Origin: Neocallimastix lanati (nom. inval.) | Lineage: Eukaryota > Neocallimastigomycota > Neocallimastigomycetes > Neocallimastigales > Neocallimastigaceae | Assembly (NCBI GenBank): GCA_016946835.1 | Contig: JACVTC010000199.1 | Span: 175,001 to 216,421 of the forward strand | Direction: 5' to 3' | Length of the DNA stretch: 41,421 nt | Shown: one piece after another, positions 12,507 through 23,315 of the stretch | Numbering within the stretch: position 1 is the stretch's first letter | Layout of the letters: the number at the start of each line of letters is the position of its first letter | The notes under the pieces: model-generated | Told to the model about the DNA's origin: nothing | Database searches by the model: none | Seen by the model: the letters and a program-made list of their open reading frames with translations, nothing else | Made by a program: the position numbers and the translations under genes

Positions 12507-12719
12507 TAAATAAAATGTAATTTAGTGGCAAGAACAACTTTTATGCCTTGAAAAAAAGTATAAATAGTTGTAAATTTTGCTACTAATTTTTAAATATCAT
12601 CAAAAAAAATAAAATAAAATAAAATAAAATAAAATAAATTTATAAATAAAAATAATAAATAAAAAAATAAAATTTGTGTTTCTTACTTTATTTTTATTTA
12701 ATTCTCTAAAACCTTAACA
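11833..12719 (+). repeat. 3' LTR of element A
   Basis: 887 bp. Compared with the 5' LTR I see only a 3-nt shorter poly-A run and one missing C (TTTCTTAC against TTTCCTTAC), and no substitution. It is preceded directly by GTCGGGGCATCT. Confidence 0.93.
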
Positions 12720-12722
12720 TCT

Positions 12723-13258
12723 TGATACGAGATATTTAATAAGAATGTAAAGTGATATAATTATTATTTTAAATATTATTGTAAATAATTTTATTATTAA
12801 TATTTTCTAAATAAGTTAAAATTAATATTTAATAAGATATAATATTATAAAATTATTTTATTATTTTATTATTAATATAAGTTTATTATAAAAATATATA
12901 TAATATAATTAATTATGTAAAAGTACAAATTTTAAATAATAATAATAATATAGAGAATAATAAGATAAAAATTAGGAAGTTTTAATTATAAAAAAAAATG
13001 TGGTGTTTTTATTTTTATTGAAATGTATTAATTGAGAATGAATAATAGTGAATAATTATTTTAATAAATAAATATAATAAAGTGAATAATTTTAATAAAT
13101 AAACATAATAAAATGAACATTATATTCTAAAATAATAATTTGAGTGTATTATATAAATATATAATAATTATTATACTATTTCATAAATACGATATTTCTT
13201 GATTAATTCCCTCTTGCTTTTCCCATATTTTATGATACTTTTTAAATTAATTGTATCA
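12723..13258 (+). repeat. 5' LTR of element B
   Basis: 536 bp, TGATACGAG...TTGTATCA. The 3' part carries TTCTTGATTAATTCCCTCTTGC, closely similar to the end of the D LTR (TTCTTGGAGTAATTCCCTT), so the two are one LTR family. Confidence 0.92.
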
Positions 13259-13266
13259 ACCATTTT

Positions 13267-13283
13267 TGGTGGAGAATCCGGGC
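13267..13283 (+). promoter_or_regulatory. Primer binding site of B
   Basis: TGGTGGAGAATCCGGGC starts 8 nt after the LTR. The identical 17 bases occur after the D LTR (32824-32840). Complement ends in CCACCA, as for a tRNA 3' end. The identity of the tRNA is unknown to me. Confidence 0.75.
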
Positions 13284-13670
13284 GAAGCAAGCAGGAAAAT
13301 ATCGTGAAAATATAGTATAAAAATTAAATAAATAATAATTATAAAAAAAAAATTTATAAAAAAAAAATTATAAAAAAAAAATTTTATAAAAAAAAAAAAA
13401 AAAAATTTATAATAAATTGTGGTTATTTTATAAATATTTTAAAAAATATAAATTCATTTATAAAAATATATTAATACTGAGAGAGTACTGGATTTGTTTT
13501 AAAGAGAATAAAGGGTGAATAGAATCGAAAATTGAGTAAGTCAAGAGAGTAGATATAATTCACAGCCTTGAAAATTTAAAACAAATAGCCAAGAAAATCA
13601 GAGAATTATATATTTATAATAAAAATAAATAATAATATATAATATACATTATAAAAAAAAAATAATAAAT

Positions 13671-13717
<47 letters not shown>
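13284..13717 (+). other. Leader of element B
   Basis: 434 bp of mostly A/T DNA with poly-A runs and a terminal (AAT)n block (about 13672-13715) that ends immediately before the gag ATG. I see no ORF and no strong structure. Confidence 0.6.
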
Positions 13718-13718
<1 letters not shown>

Positions 13719-14413
13719 TGGATTCTTTGAAAATTTATAAAGTCCTCCCTATGTTAGAAGACTATGAAAATAATGTAGTGGATTGGATTGAAGACCTTAG
13801 CAACTTAATGAGAGTTTGCAATATAAAAGACCCGGAAAGAATTTTTACTTGGGCTTCCGAAGCTGTGGATTCAAATACTAAAGCCGTTTTAAGAAGACTA
13901 ATAAATAAAAGAACAGGTGTGTACCCTTCTCTTAAGGAAATTCAAAAGGCAGTAGAAGAACATCTTGGAATTACCGAAGGAGATAAGTTGACCTACCTTC
14001 AAGGATTAAAAATTAAAGAAAATGAAACAATAAAAACTTTTAATGATAGATATAGAAGATTATATCACGATCTGTCAAGAGACTACCAAAAAATTGTTTC
14101 AGTAAAAACTTATAGGAACGCTATAAAGTCAAGGAATTTTGCTTATTCTCAAGTATTTATGTCTAAATGTGATTCCTTGAATGAAGCTTATGAAATTGCT
14201 GAAATGGCTGAAGAAGCAGAGAAGGAATGGAACAAACCAGATAATAATAATAGTAATGAAGAATATCAAATTAGAACAACTAACAATAAAAGAAATATTA
14301 GAAATTTATCTATGTTGCCTCAAAATACTAGTTTCCCAAGAAGAAATAGAAATCCTACATTTAATTATTTTAATGCAGATCCAAGAAATAATTATCAACG
14401 AAATAATATATGA
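13718..14413 (+). pseudogene. gag: Gag of element B, N-terminal part
   Basis: 231 residues aligning with the N-terminal half of Gag of D (shared patterns such as DWIEDLSNLM against SWIEDFKNVM, and a common central helical region). The frame ends at TGA 14411-14413 within an Asn-rich stretch, before the zinc knuckle. The continuation lies in the next frame from 14410, so the gene is split by one shift. The start ATG directly follows the (AAT)n block and matches the start in D. Without the shift the protein would be a roughly 400-residue Gag like that of D. Confidence 0.85.
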
Positions 14414-14907
14414 TTAACAATAACTGGAATACTAATAATAATGAATATTCTTTTAATAATAGTAATAATTTTAATTTATATAATCCAAATAGAGCTACAC
14501 TCAATAATCTTTATGGTAAATACCGTACAAATGGAAATATAAATAATTTTAATAATAGCAGTAATAGAAGAAATAATAATTTTAATTATATAAACAATGG
14601 AACTAATAATTATAATGCTGGAGTTCCACAAAATAATTATAATAATATTCAAGGATATAATAATTATCATGATCAAAATAATCAAATCAAAAATCCGTAT
14701 ATAAAAAATAGAAAAGAACAATTTATTAATAACTCCGATATTCAAAATAGAATTCAGCAAGGGTTAGATTTAAACAGCCCAAATTATACATTATATTGCC
14801 ATCGTTGTTACCAAGAAGGACACAAGAGTAATAAATGCCCTTATACATTTAAGCAATTAGCAGAAATGGAGGAAAAAGGACTTCTTAATAATAATCATTT
14901 AAACTAA
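14410..14907 (+). pseudogene. gag: Gag of element B, C-terminal part with zinc knuckle
   Basis: 165 residues, Asn-rich (NNN runs) then a CCHC knuckle with Cys130, Cys133, His138 and Cys143 in this frame's numbering. It is equivalent to the C-terminal part of Gag of D, where both parts are one ORF. Its ATG overlaps the upstream stop as ATGA (14410-14413). Re-initiation at this overlap is conceivable but has no other support. It ends with TTTAAAC directly before the stop TAA (14905-14907). Confidence 0.82.
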
Positions 14908-14928
14908 ATATTGGGAGAAGGATAACTT
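14898..14928 (+). promoter_or_regulatory. -1 frameshift signal of element B
   Basis: T-TTA-AAC (14898-14904) lies in gag phase directly before the stop. Six... eight nt on, GGGAG (14913-14917) pairs with CTTCC across the 8-nt loop AAGGATAA, with one G-U wobble. Pol is open in the -1 frame through this point. This is the same layout as in A and D. Confidence 0.82.
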
Positions 14929-15947
14929 CCACTAAACAAACCAATCAACAAAATATTAACTATAATAAAAACAATAATAACGAATATGTGAATTTAACAT
15001 ATTCATTAGATTTAAATAATAATAATCATATAATGGAAACTAATAAAATTCTTTATAATGATAATGGAAAATATAATTATAATAATGATAGTGACAAAAT
15101 AAAAAAAATTAATAGCAACATGAATTATGATTATTCTCCTAACAATGCTATATATAATAATTTTAAAAATATTAATAATTATACAAGTGATAATGATAAT
15201 ATAAATAATATTAACAATATTAATAATAAAAACAATTTTAAAATGGAGGGCGAAATTATAAACAACAATAAATATAATAATAATGTTGAAAATAATAACT
15301 TTTCTAATAATATAAAATTAAATGAGAGTAATTATGATAATAATGAACATTTAATGCATAATGATTATTATGAAGATGAAGTTAATAAATATAATAATTA
15401 TCCTGATTATTCTAATAATCAAAATTACATGGAAAAAAATAGTAATATTTATTATTTAAACAAAGAAGAAAATAATATTGAAAATGATGAAATAAATGAA
15501 TATAATAATGATTTCAATGATAATGATGAAGTGGAGGAAATTGCGGCAGTGGTTCAGAAAAAAGGAAATAAAAATAATTCAAAATCAACTCCTTTTCTAA
15601 AAGAAGTTAAGAAAAAGTTAACAGATAATCCTGTCCCAATTATCACACCTGCAATAAAAAAAAAGATTCAAAGTAAATTAAATAATAAAATTAATAAATC
15701 TACAAACTCAAATATGGAAACGGAAGAAATTAATGTGACAACTAATGATTTCCCAAATAATGAAGAAATAAATAACACTATTAGAAATTTTGATATAATT
15801 AATGAAAAAAATATTCCAAAAACTAATAATAAAAATGTTTCTTTTAATGATATAATTGAAATTCATGATAATATTTCTCTAACAGATACAGAAATAAATA
15901 ATAAAAACACAGTAATATTACTAACTCTAAAAATAATGAAAATTTAA
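14904..15947 (+). pseudogene. pol: Pol of element B, N-terminal linker part
   Basis: The -1 frame is open from the slippery site. It encodes a long Asn-rich, low-complexity leader to Pol, then a Lys-rich segment with the pattern PVPIITPAIKKK that matches D (PVPIITNAMKKN) and is echoed in A. It runs out of frame near 15905-15945 and stops at 15947; the homologous sequence continues in another frame (open from 15905). In D the same region is one continuous ORF, so this is a lesion or a sequence error. The first ATG-like start is not needed if frameshifting is used. Confidence 0.82.
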
Positions 15948-18900
15948 TAACTAAGAAAAAAGAAATACATAATAATAATTCTCCGAAAAATAATATATTA
16001 CAAGATAAGGATAATAATAATATAGATACAAATAAATTAAATTACCTTGACCTTTCGGTAATTAATCAACCAAATATAAGGAATGCTAAAAAAATTAATA
16101 AAAAGGAAAAAATAAAAGAAATATTAAGTGAAGAAAATAATAATAATAAAATAGCCATCACTCAAGAATTTAATAAACCGGAAAAACACATTAAAATGAT
16201 GGAAACTTTTAAAGAATATAAAATAAATGATTTAATTAAGGAGGTAGCTTCAACTGAAGTAATAACAAAACTAGTTTACTTATTAGACTTATTCCCAAAG
16301 TTTAGATCAGAATTTACTAAAGCTTTACGTTTAACAGAAGGAAAAGGGAATAATACAACAAAAGCAAATACTTCACTAATTAATGTTATGAATATTATAA
16401 GTCAGCACAAGGTGATTAAAGTCAAAGGAACAGTTGATAAAAAACCAGTAGAAATATTCCTTGACTCTTGTGCTAGTGTAAATTTAATTACATCCTCAGC
16501 TCTGAAAAAATATAATATTAATAAAAATTCAATTGGAAGAATATCAGAGAAGATTTTTCAAGTTTATTCAAATAATTCTATTGACTCTGATATTTATGAA
16601 TTATCAATAACTATTGGAAATTACACATTTGTAGATTATTTTAGAAAAATAGAGAAAGATGATATATTTGATATATTAATTGGTGTTGATACTTTAAAAA
16701 GAAATCGTTTTGATATAAACTTAGTAAATGATACTCTGTATCATATTGATGATGATAATAATTTTGTTAAACTAGCCTCATTATTTTATGATGTTAATCT
16801 TAAACCTACTGATGAAACAAATGAAGGTGATCAAGAATTAGATGAAAATAATAATGATGATAGTTTAAGTGATGAATGTTCTGACATTAATGAAAATAAA
16901 TTAAATGATGAGTTGGATATAAATAATAATGATAATAATACCTTCTTTATTTATGTGGAATCTGATATTCCAAATATTCATATTAATAATTTTAAAGATG
17001 ATCCATCATGTTTTCTTGATGTTATAATTGATAATAATATTAATTCAAATTTAAATAATATTGAAAAAAATAATAATGATATCTCTAATAATAAAATAAA
17101 TAATCCTAAAATAATTACTGAACAAATAAATAAGATTGAAAATAAAAATAAGGAAATCATTTATAAAAAAATAAATAATTCTAAAATAAATACTGAAAAT
17201 ATTAATAATGATATGTCAAAATTAAATTCTCATAATTCACTTAAAAATGTTTCAGAAAGAAATTTTAATGATGAAATAAATGAACCTTCTAAATTACTTA
17301 AAGCTAAAATAAATGATAAAGAATATAAAAATAAATTACACAATATTAATACTTATTTAATACCATCACTTTTAGTCATAACAAATGAAGTAATAGACAA
17401 TAAAGATAACGTACCCATTAACGATACTAAGACAAAATTTGAGATGATTTGTTCTATTATTAATAAACTACCAGAACATCTAAAATCAAGTGTTGAAAAT
17501 TTATTTTTAGAATACATTAGTGTACTAGCGTTAAAAACTGATGATTTGGGATCCTCAAAATTATATCCTCACAGAATAAATTTAATTCCTGGAACAGAAC
17601 CCATAAAACAACGCGCATATCGTGTTTCAAAAGTACAAGCTGACGCATTAAAAAGAGAATTAATTAAATTAATTAATAATAAATTAATAGTACCTTCTAG
17701 TTCTCCGTGGTCTTCCCCCGTTGTACTTGTTCCGAAGAAAAATGGACAAGTTAGAATGTGTGTTGATTATAGGAAGATTAATAACTGTACTTTAAAGGAT
17801 GCATATGCTCTTCCTCTTATTGATGACATACTTTATTATATCAGTGGTGATACCACAATATTATCTACGATTGACTTATTTTCAGGATATCATCAAATTC
17901 CGATGCATCCTGATGATAAAGATATTACTTGTTTTACTACTTTGTATGGCAATTTTAATTTTGAAGTCATGCCGTTTGGTCTTTGTAATGCTCCCGCAAC
18001 CTTCCAAAGGGAGATGAATAGAATTTTCTTTGATCTAATTGGTGTATGTGTTTTTATCTATATTGATGATTTAGTTATTTATTCTAGTTCGTTGGAACAA
18101 CACGTAAAAGACATTGAAAAAGTATTCCAAATTCTTAATAATAATGGACTCAAAGTCAATTTCGAAAAATGCCACTTCTTTCAAGAAGAAGTCGATTTAT
18201 TAGGTCACACTCTATCAACTAAAGGTATTAAACCTATGATTTCTAAAATTGAAATAATTACTAATTGGTTACCTCCTACTAATATTAAACAATTACGTTC
18301 ATTCCTTGGAGCAATTGGGTACTACCGGAAATTTATTAGTAATTTTGCTCAAATTGCTAAACCCTTATATGAACTAACTAAGAAAGATACTCCTTTTATT
18401 TGGTCTACTAAATGTAATATAGCCTTTGAATATTTAAAAACTCAACTAGTTAAAGCTCCAATTTTATCACCTCCTAATTTTAATAAGCCATTTATAATTC
18501 GTACTGATGCATCAAAAGCGGGTATTGGAGGAGTACTTTTACAACTTGATGATAATAACATTGAAAAACCCTTATATTATGAAAGTAGAACTCTATCTAA
18601 CGCTGAAAACAACTATAGTATAACAGAACTTGAAGGTCTAGCTGCTTTCTATTGTGTAAAAAAATTTAAACCTTTTCTTACAGGCAATAGTTTTGAAACT
18701 ATTCTTTTTACTGACCACAAACCATTAGTTTATATTTTTAATAATAAGGAACCTACTTCCAGTCGCCATGTAAGATGGATAACAGAATTTAGTACTTTAA
18801 AAATTAATGTTAAATATGAAGAAGGTAAGAAAAACGTAGTTGCTGATGCTTTATCTAGAATGTCTGTTAAAAAAGATTATAAAATTAATATCAATGACAA

Positions 18901-20653
18901 TAAAAATTCTTTAAATATTAATAACAATTTTAAGGAGGGGGAGGGGTTATTTAATAACCAAAACAAAGAAACTAATAACGTTGGAAAATATAAAAATGAT
19001 TTAAAGGAAAAGTTAATAAATAATGGAGATAATATTAAAGATAAAAGCAAAATTACAAATATTACAAATGAAAATAATAATAAAAATATTATTAATGAAA
19101 ACATTAATAAATTCACTTTCAAAAATAATAAAAATAAATTTACTATTAAGGAAAATAACAATAAAGTCAAAAATAAAATTAATATTGAGGATAATGAAAA
19201 TAAAAATAAAAATAAAAATTTAAATAATGAAAATAAGGATGTCAATAAAAATCTAAATAATGAAGATAAAAATAATAATATTATTAATAGCGTTAATAAT
19301 ACAAGAATACTAAATGAAAAAATTGAAGAATATAAAATTTTAGAAAATAATAATAAAGATAAAAAAGAAGAAATTAATAATATATTTATTAATATTAATG
19401 ATCCTTATAATAGTAATAATAATATTAATAATAACAATAATAAAGTTGATGACAATAATAACAATAATGTTGTGGATAGTGGAAATTGTTTAAATAATTT
19501 TTTAGAAAATTATATTAATCAAAAATTTGTTAAAATAGATAATATACTATATTATAAACAAAATAATATATTAAGGAAAGTTATCAACAATCAAGAAGAA
19601 AAATGGAAATTAATAAATGCAGCTCATACTATAGGACATGAGGGCATTTATAAAACCTATCATAGGCTGAGAAGAGATTTTTACTGGAAGGGTATGATCA
19701 AAGATATCAAATTATTTATTAAATGTTGTCATAATTGCCAAACTTGCAAACCTCAGCCAACGAATAGCTATCCTGAAGATTTGGCTACTCCACCTGGTCT
19801 ACCATTTTCTAGAGTTGGATTAGATTTAATTGGACCATTATACAGAACAAAGCGTGGAAACCGATATATAATAGTTTTAGTAGATTACCTAACCAAATGG
19901 GTAGAAGCGGAGCCATTAAAAAAAACAGAATCAGAAGATGTTATAAGATTTCTCACTAATGTTTTTGCAAGACATGGAATTCCTGAATTATTAATAACAG
20001 ATAATGGACCACAATTTGTAGCGGATAAAACCAAGGCTTTTTTAGATTTGAATGATGTTTATGTACATTATATTAGTACATATCATCCTGCATCAAATGG
20101 TGAGGTAGAAAATCGTAACCGGGAAATCTCTAAATACTTAAGGATTCTAGGAAGTAATGACAAGGAATGGGATGATCTTCTACCAAGTGCATTATGGGCA
20201 CTTAGGACGTGTAGAAATGAAGTGACTAAGTATAGTAGTTTCGAATTACTATACGGTAGAAGAGACTTACAACCATTTGGACTTACTATTAATATGGATG
20301 AAAGACTTCCTGAGGAAACTGAAGAAGAATATTATATCAGGAAATTCATAAATCATAATCAATGGATAAAGGAAGCAATAGAAAATATAGAAACAGCAAA
20401 TAAATTGTGGAGTGATAGAAGGAAACAAATAAAACGACTCCGAAGTTCTTTTAGACCTGGAGATTTAGTATTAATCAGAAATTTTAATAGAAGAAAATTG
20501 GATCCATACTTTTTAGGACCTTTAAAAATTGTGAAACAACAATTTAACACAGTCACTGTTTGTGATCCAATAACTAACGAAATAGCAGAAAGAAACATTC
20601 ATTTAAAAAATGTTATTCCTTATATTACTAACTTTATTGAATTTAAAGATTAA
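15905..20653 (+). CDS. pol: Pol of element B, protease to integrase part
   Basis: The frame is open from 15905; numbering is from the ATG at 16196 (1,485 residues). Protease has Asp-Ser-Cys at 90-92 and a later ILIGVDTL segment. An Asn/Asp-rich linker (about 205-430) leads to reverse transcriptase with YIDD at 622-625. RNase H begins near Asp771 and ends near the VADALSRM motif. A second Asn/Lys-rich linker (about 890-1105) precedes integrase, which has an HHCC region, Asp1210, Asp1269 and Glu1305 (35 residues between the last two), and a GPL-type C-terminal module. Catalytic residues are intact, but this part is cut off from the frameshift entry by the shift near 15910. Family assignment is firm; activity of this copy is doubtful. 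Confidence 0.9.
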   Translation, partial: KHSNITNSKNNENLITKKKEIHNNNSPKNNILQDKDNNNIDTNKLNYLDLSVINQPNIRNAKKINKKEKIKEILSEENNNNKIAITQEFNKPEKHIKMMETFKEYKINDLIKEVASTEVITKLVYLLDLFPKFRSEFTKALRLTEGKGNNTTKANTSLINVMNIISQHKVIKVKGTVDKKPVEIFLDSCASVNLITSSALKKYNINKNSIGRISEKIFQVYSNNSIDSDIYELSITIGNYTFVDYFRKIEKDDIFDILIGVDTLKRNRFDINLVNDTLYHIDDDNNFVKLASLFYDVNLKPTDETNEGDQELDENNNDDSLSDECSDINENKLNDELDINNNDNNTFFIYVESDIPNIHINNFKDDPSCFLDVIIDNNINSNLNNIEKNNNDISNNKINNPKIITEQINKIENKNKEIIYKKINNSKINTENINNDMSKLNSHNSLKNVSERNFNDEINEPSKLLKAKINDKEYKNKLHNINTYLIPSLLVITNEVIDNKDNVPINDTKTKFEMICSIINKLPEHLKSSVENLFLEYISVLALKTDDLGSSKLYPHRINLIPGTEPIKQRAYRVSKVQADALKRELIKLINNKLIVPSSSPWSSPVVLVPKKNGQVRMCVDYRKINNCTLKDAYALPLIDDILYYISGDTTILSTIDLFSGYHQIPMHPDDKDITCFTTLYGNFNFEVMPFGLCNAPATFQREMNRIFFDLIGVCVFIYIDDLVIYSSSLEQHVKDIEKVFQILNNNGLKVNFEKCHFFQEEVDLLGHTLSTKGIKPMISKIEIITNWLPPTNIKQLRSFLGAIGYYRKFISNFAQIAKPLYELTKKDTPFIWSTKCNIAFEYLKTQLVKAPILSPPNFNKPFIIRTDASKAGIGGVLLQLDDNNIEKPLYYESRTLSNAENNYSITELEGLAAFYCVKKFKPFLTGNSFETILFTDHKPLVYIFNNKEPTSSRHVRWITEFSTLKINVKYEEGKKNVVADALSRMSVKKDYKININDNKNSLNINNNFKEGEGLFNNQNKETNNVGKYKNDLKEKLINNGDNIKDKSKITNITNENNNKNIINENINKFTFKNNKNKFTIKENNNKVKNKINIEDNENKNKNKNLNNENKDVNKNLNNEDKNNNIINSVNNTRILNEKIEEYKILENNNKDKKEEINNIFININDPYNSNNNINNNNNKVDDNNNNNVVDSGNCLNNFLENYINQKFVKIDNILYYKQNNILRKVINNQEEKWKLINAAHTIGHEGIYKTYHRLRRDFYWKGMIKDIKLFIKCCHNCQTCKPQPTNSYPEDLATPPGLPFSRVGLDLIGPLYRTKRGNRYIIVLVDYLTKWVEAEPLKKTESEDVIRFLTNVFARHGIPELLITDNGPQFVADKTKAFLDLNDVYVHYISTYHPASNGEVENRNREISKYLRILGSNDKEWDDLLPSALWALRTCRNEVTKYSSFELLYGRRDLQPFGLTINMDERLPEETEEEYYIRKFINHNQWIKEAIENIETANKLWSDRRKQIKRLRSSFRPGDLVLIRNFNRRKLDPYFLGPLKIVKQQFNTVTVCDPITNEIAERNIHLKNVIPYITNFIEFKD

Positions 20654-20701
20654 AGAAACAAAATTAATTTTTTTGAAAAAAAAAAAAAAAAAAAAATTTT
20701 A

Positions 20702-20883
<182 letters not shown>

Positions 20884-20914
20884 GAGTAATATTATAAAAA
20901 ATATATATATATAT

Positions 20915-20953
<39 letters not shown>

Positions 20954-20964
20954 TATAAAAAATT

Positions 20965-21002
<38 letters not shown>

Positions 21003-21099
21003 TATAAAAAAAATTTATAAAAAAAAAAAAAAAAAAAAAATTTATAAAAAAAATTTATTATAAATATTTAATAATATATATATTAACTTTGTTCCATTT

Positions 21100-21120
21100 T
21101 GACTTCAAGGGACGAAGTCA
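21100..21120 (+). promoter_or_regulatory. Conserved hairpin before 3' LTR of B
   Basis: TGACTTC (21100-21106) pairs with GAAGTCA (21114-21120) around the 7-nt loop AAGGGAC. D has the same loop with an 8-bp stem at the same position. It is followed by AAAGAAGGGGCG (about 21126-21137), the likely polypurine tract. Confidence 0.7.
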
Positions 21121-21140
21121 TGTCTAAAGAAGGGGCGTTC

Positions 21141-21673
21141 TGATACGAGATATTTAATAAGAATGTAAAGTGATATAATTATTATTTTAAATATTATTGT
21201 AAATAATTTTATTATTAATATTTTCTAAATAAGTTAAAATTAATATTTAATAAGATATAATATTATAAAATTATTTTATTATTTTATTATTAATATAAGT
21301 TTATTATAAAAATATATATAATATAATTAATTATGTAAAAGTACAAATTTTAAATAATAATAATATAGAGAATAATAAGATAAAAATTAGGAAGTTTTAA
21401 TTATAAAAAAAAATGTGGTGTTTTTATTTTTATTGAAATGTATTAATTGAGAATGAATAATAGTGAATAATTATTTTAATAAATAAATATAATAAAGTGA
21501 ATAATTTTAATAAATAAACATAATAAAATGAACATTATATTCTAAAATAATAATTTGAGTGTATTATATAAATATATAATAATTATTATACTATTTCATA
21601 AATACGATATTTCTTGATTAATTCCCTCTTGCTTTTCCCATATTTTATGATACTTTTTAAATTAATTGTATCA
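21141..21673 (+). repeat. 3' LTR of element B
   Basis: 533 bp. It differs from 12723-13258 by one AAT unit in a short microsatellite; I see no substitution. TTCT follows (21674-21677), then the next LTR. Confidence 0.92.
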
Positions 21674-21677
21674 TTCT

Positions 21678-21808
21678 TGATACGGTACCACCATAAATAC
21701 CATAATTTAGTGAAACTTAGGTTAGGAATTATTTGATAAAATCTTATTGGTTAATAATAATTTAGTAATAATATATATAGTTAGTAAATAATAATAGTTT
21801 AAGGAATG
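21678..21808 (+). repeat. Solo LTR E, left part
   Basis: Starts TGATACGGTACC exactly four bases (TTCT) after B. It is interrupted by element C after GAATG (21804-21808) and resumes at 28992. Joined length is 506 bp, close to the B LTR. No internal region or coding sequence accompanies it, so it is a solo LTR left by LTR-LTR recombination. Confidence 0.8.
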
Positions 21809-22587
21809 TGTAAAGATTTAATAAAATCTTTAATAAATTAATTATTACATAATTAATTAATGTAATAAAATTACATAAATTTATGATTTACGTATATGAA
21901 AATTAATTATAAATTTATGTAAACTTTTCATAAAGGAAAAATTATTATTTAAATAATTTTGGATAATAACTTAAATCTAAATAATTTATTTAAGTTAGTT
22001 AATTTAGTTTAGTTTATTTAAAATAGTTATTCTATTTAACTTAGTTAATTTAGTTTAGTTAGTTTAAAATACTTTAAAATTAATTTCGGAATAGTTTTAA
22101 ATAGTTAAAATTAGTTTAAATAGTTTACAAAAATAGTTTTGAATTGTAAATATATAAACATTAGTATTAATAATATTTATATAATAAATATATAATAAAT
22201 GAGTTGTTATTGAATTTAATTATTATTGTAAATAAGTTGAAAGTTTATTAAATTAATTATTGTTTAGTTTAGTTAATTATTATTTAATAAAATTATTAAT
22301 AAATATTTTGTTTATAAATAAATAGTAATATATGTAAATTAGATAGAAATAATATATTATAATGTAATAATGAAAAAATATAAATACATGTAAATTTCTA
22401 TAATTAAATCGATGCATTAGTTATTGACTATATGATAGTTAATAACAAAAAGAGATTTAATTTTTTTTAATTAATAAAGATTATTTTATTTAAAAAAAAA
22501 AAACGAATTTTTATTACGTGTTTTTTTTTTTTTATTTTGGTGTTAAAATTTGTTATTTGTAATCTGTTTCTGATAGAACTCTTTACA
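21809..22587 (+). repeat. 5' LTR of element C
   Basis: 779 bp, TGTAAAGATTTAATAAAATC...CTCTTTACA. It ends in a mixed-composition block, TTACGTG followed by poly-T and TGATAGAACTCTTTACA. Confidence 0.92.
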
Positions 22588-22636
22588 ATAACTAATACCT
22601 TTTAAATAAAAAGAAACACGTTACAAATAATAAAAT

Positions 22637-22980
22637 TTTCTACTGATTTAGGACTCTACTTTAGGACTCTACTTTCTACTGATTTAGGACTCTACTTTGG
22701 GACTCTACTTTCTACTGATTTAGGACTCTACTTTAGGACTCTACTTTCTACTGATTTAGGACTCTACTTTGGGACTCTACTTTCTACTGATTTAGGACTC
22801 TACTTTAGGACTCTACTTTCTACTGATTTAGGACTCTACTTTAGGACTCTACTTTCTACTGATTTAGGACTCTACTTTAGAACTCTGCTTTCTACTCATC
22901 TAGGACTCTACTTTCTACTGATTTAGGACTCTGCTTTCTACTGATTTAGGACTCTGCTTTCTACTCATCTAGGACTCTAT
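22637..22980 (+). repeat. 36-bp tandem repeat in leader of C
   Basis: About eight to nine head-to-tail copies are built from TTTCTACTGATTTAGGACTC and the shorter TACTTT(A/G)GGACTC, some of them shortened at the right end. It lies between the 5' LTR and the ORF (leader 22588-23315) and is non-coding. The units are direct and contiguous, without spacers. Confidence 0.92.
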
Positions 22981-23315
22981 AATTTTGACTTTTAACATAG
23001 ATTTTTATTGCTCTTAAGCATTGTTAACCCTTACTGATTTTGGACTCTTATTATTGTTGCTATTCAGGTTGAAATATTAATAATAGTTATATTATTCTAT
23101 ATTTTCTTCGTTTACTCGTTCGACACCTTTTCAAGTGGATAGAGTCTGAACGACTTTACGATATTAAATATAGACATATTAATAACTTGTATAATTAATA
23201 ATAAGAGATCAAAAAAAAAAAAAAAAAAAAAAAATTTAATTATTAACGTCACTTTAACATTAACAATCTGGAAGAACTAAATCGCATATTTCAAAACCTT
23301 AATCTTGATGATAAC

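Larger units (their letters stand above)
4630..12719 (+). mobile_element. Element A: intact Ty3/gypsy LTR retrotransposon
   Basis: An 8,090-bp element with near-identical LTRs (4630-5520 and 11833-12719). It has a primer-site-like TGGTGG after the 5' LTR, a long structured leader, gag (6911-7816), a -1 frameshift signal, pol (to 11814) and a G-rich tract GTCGGGGCATCT before the 3' LTR. Domain order PR-RT-RNaseH-IN places it in Ty3/gypsy (Metaviridae type); there is no chromodomain. The duplication TCTT flanks it (4626-4629 and 12720-12723, the last T also being the first base of element B). LTRs differ only by poly-A length and one C indel, and both ORFs are open, so it is young and possibly active. 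Confidence 0.93.

Noticed and set aside
15905-15945. Second programmed frameshift in pol of B
   Set aside because: The direction is also -1, but no X-XXY-YYZ heptamer is in phase, and D reads through this region in one frame, so a mutation or sequence error is simpler.
22637-22980. CRISPR-like array of short repeats
   Set aside because: The units are contiguous direct repeats without unique spacers, inside a eukaryotic retrotransposon leader.
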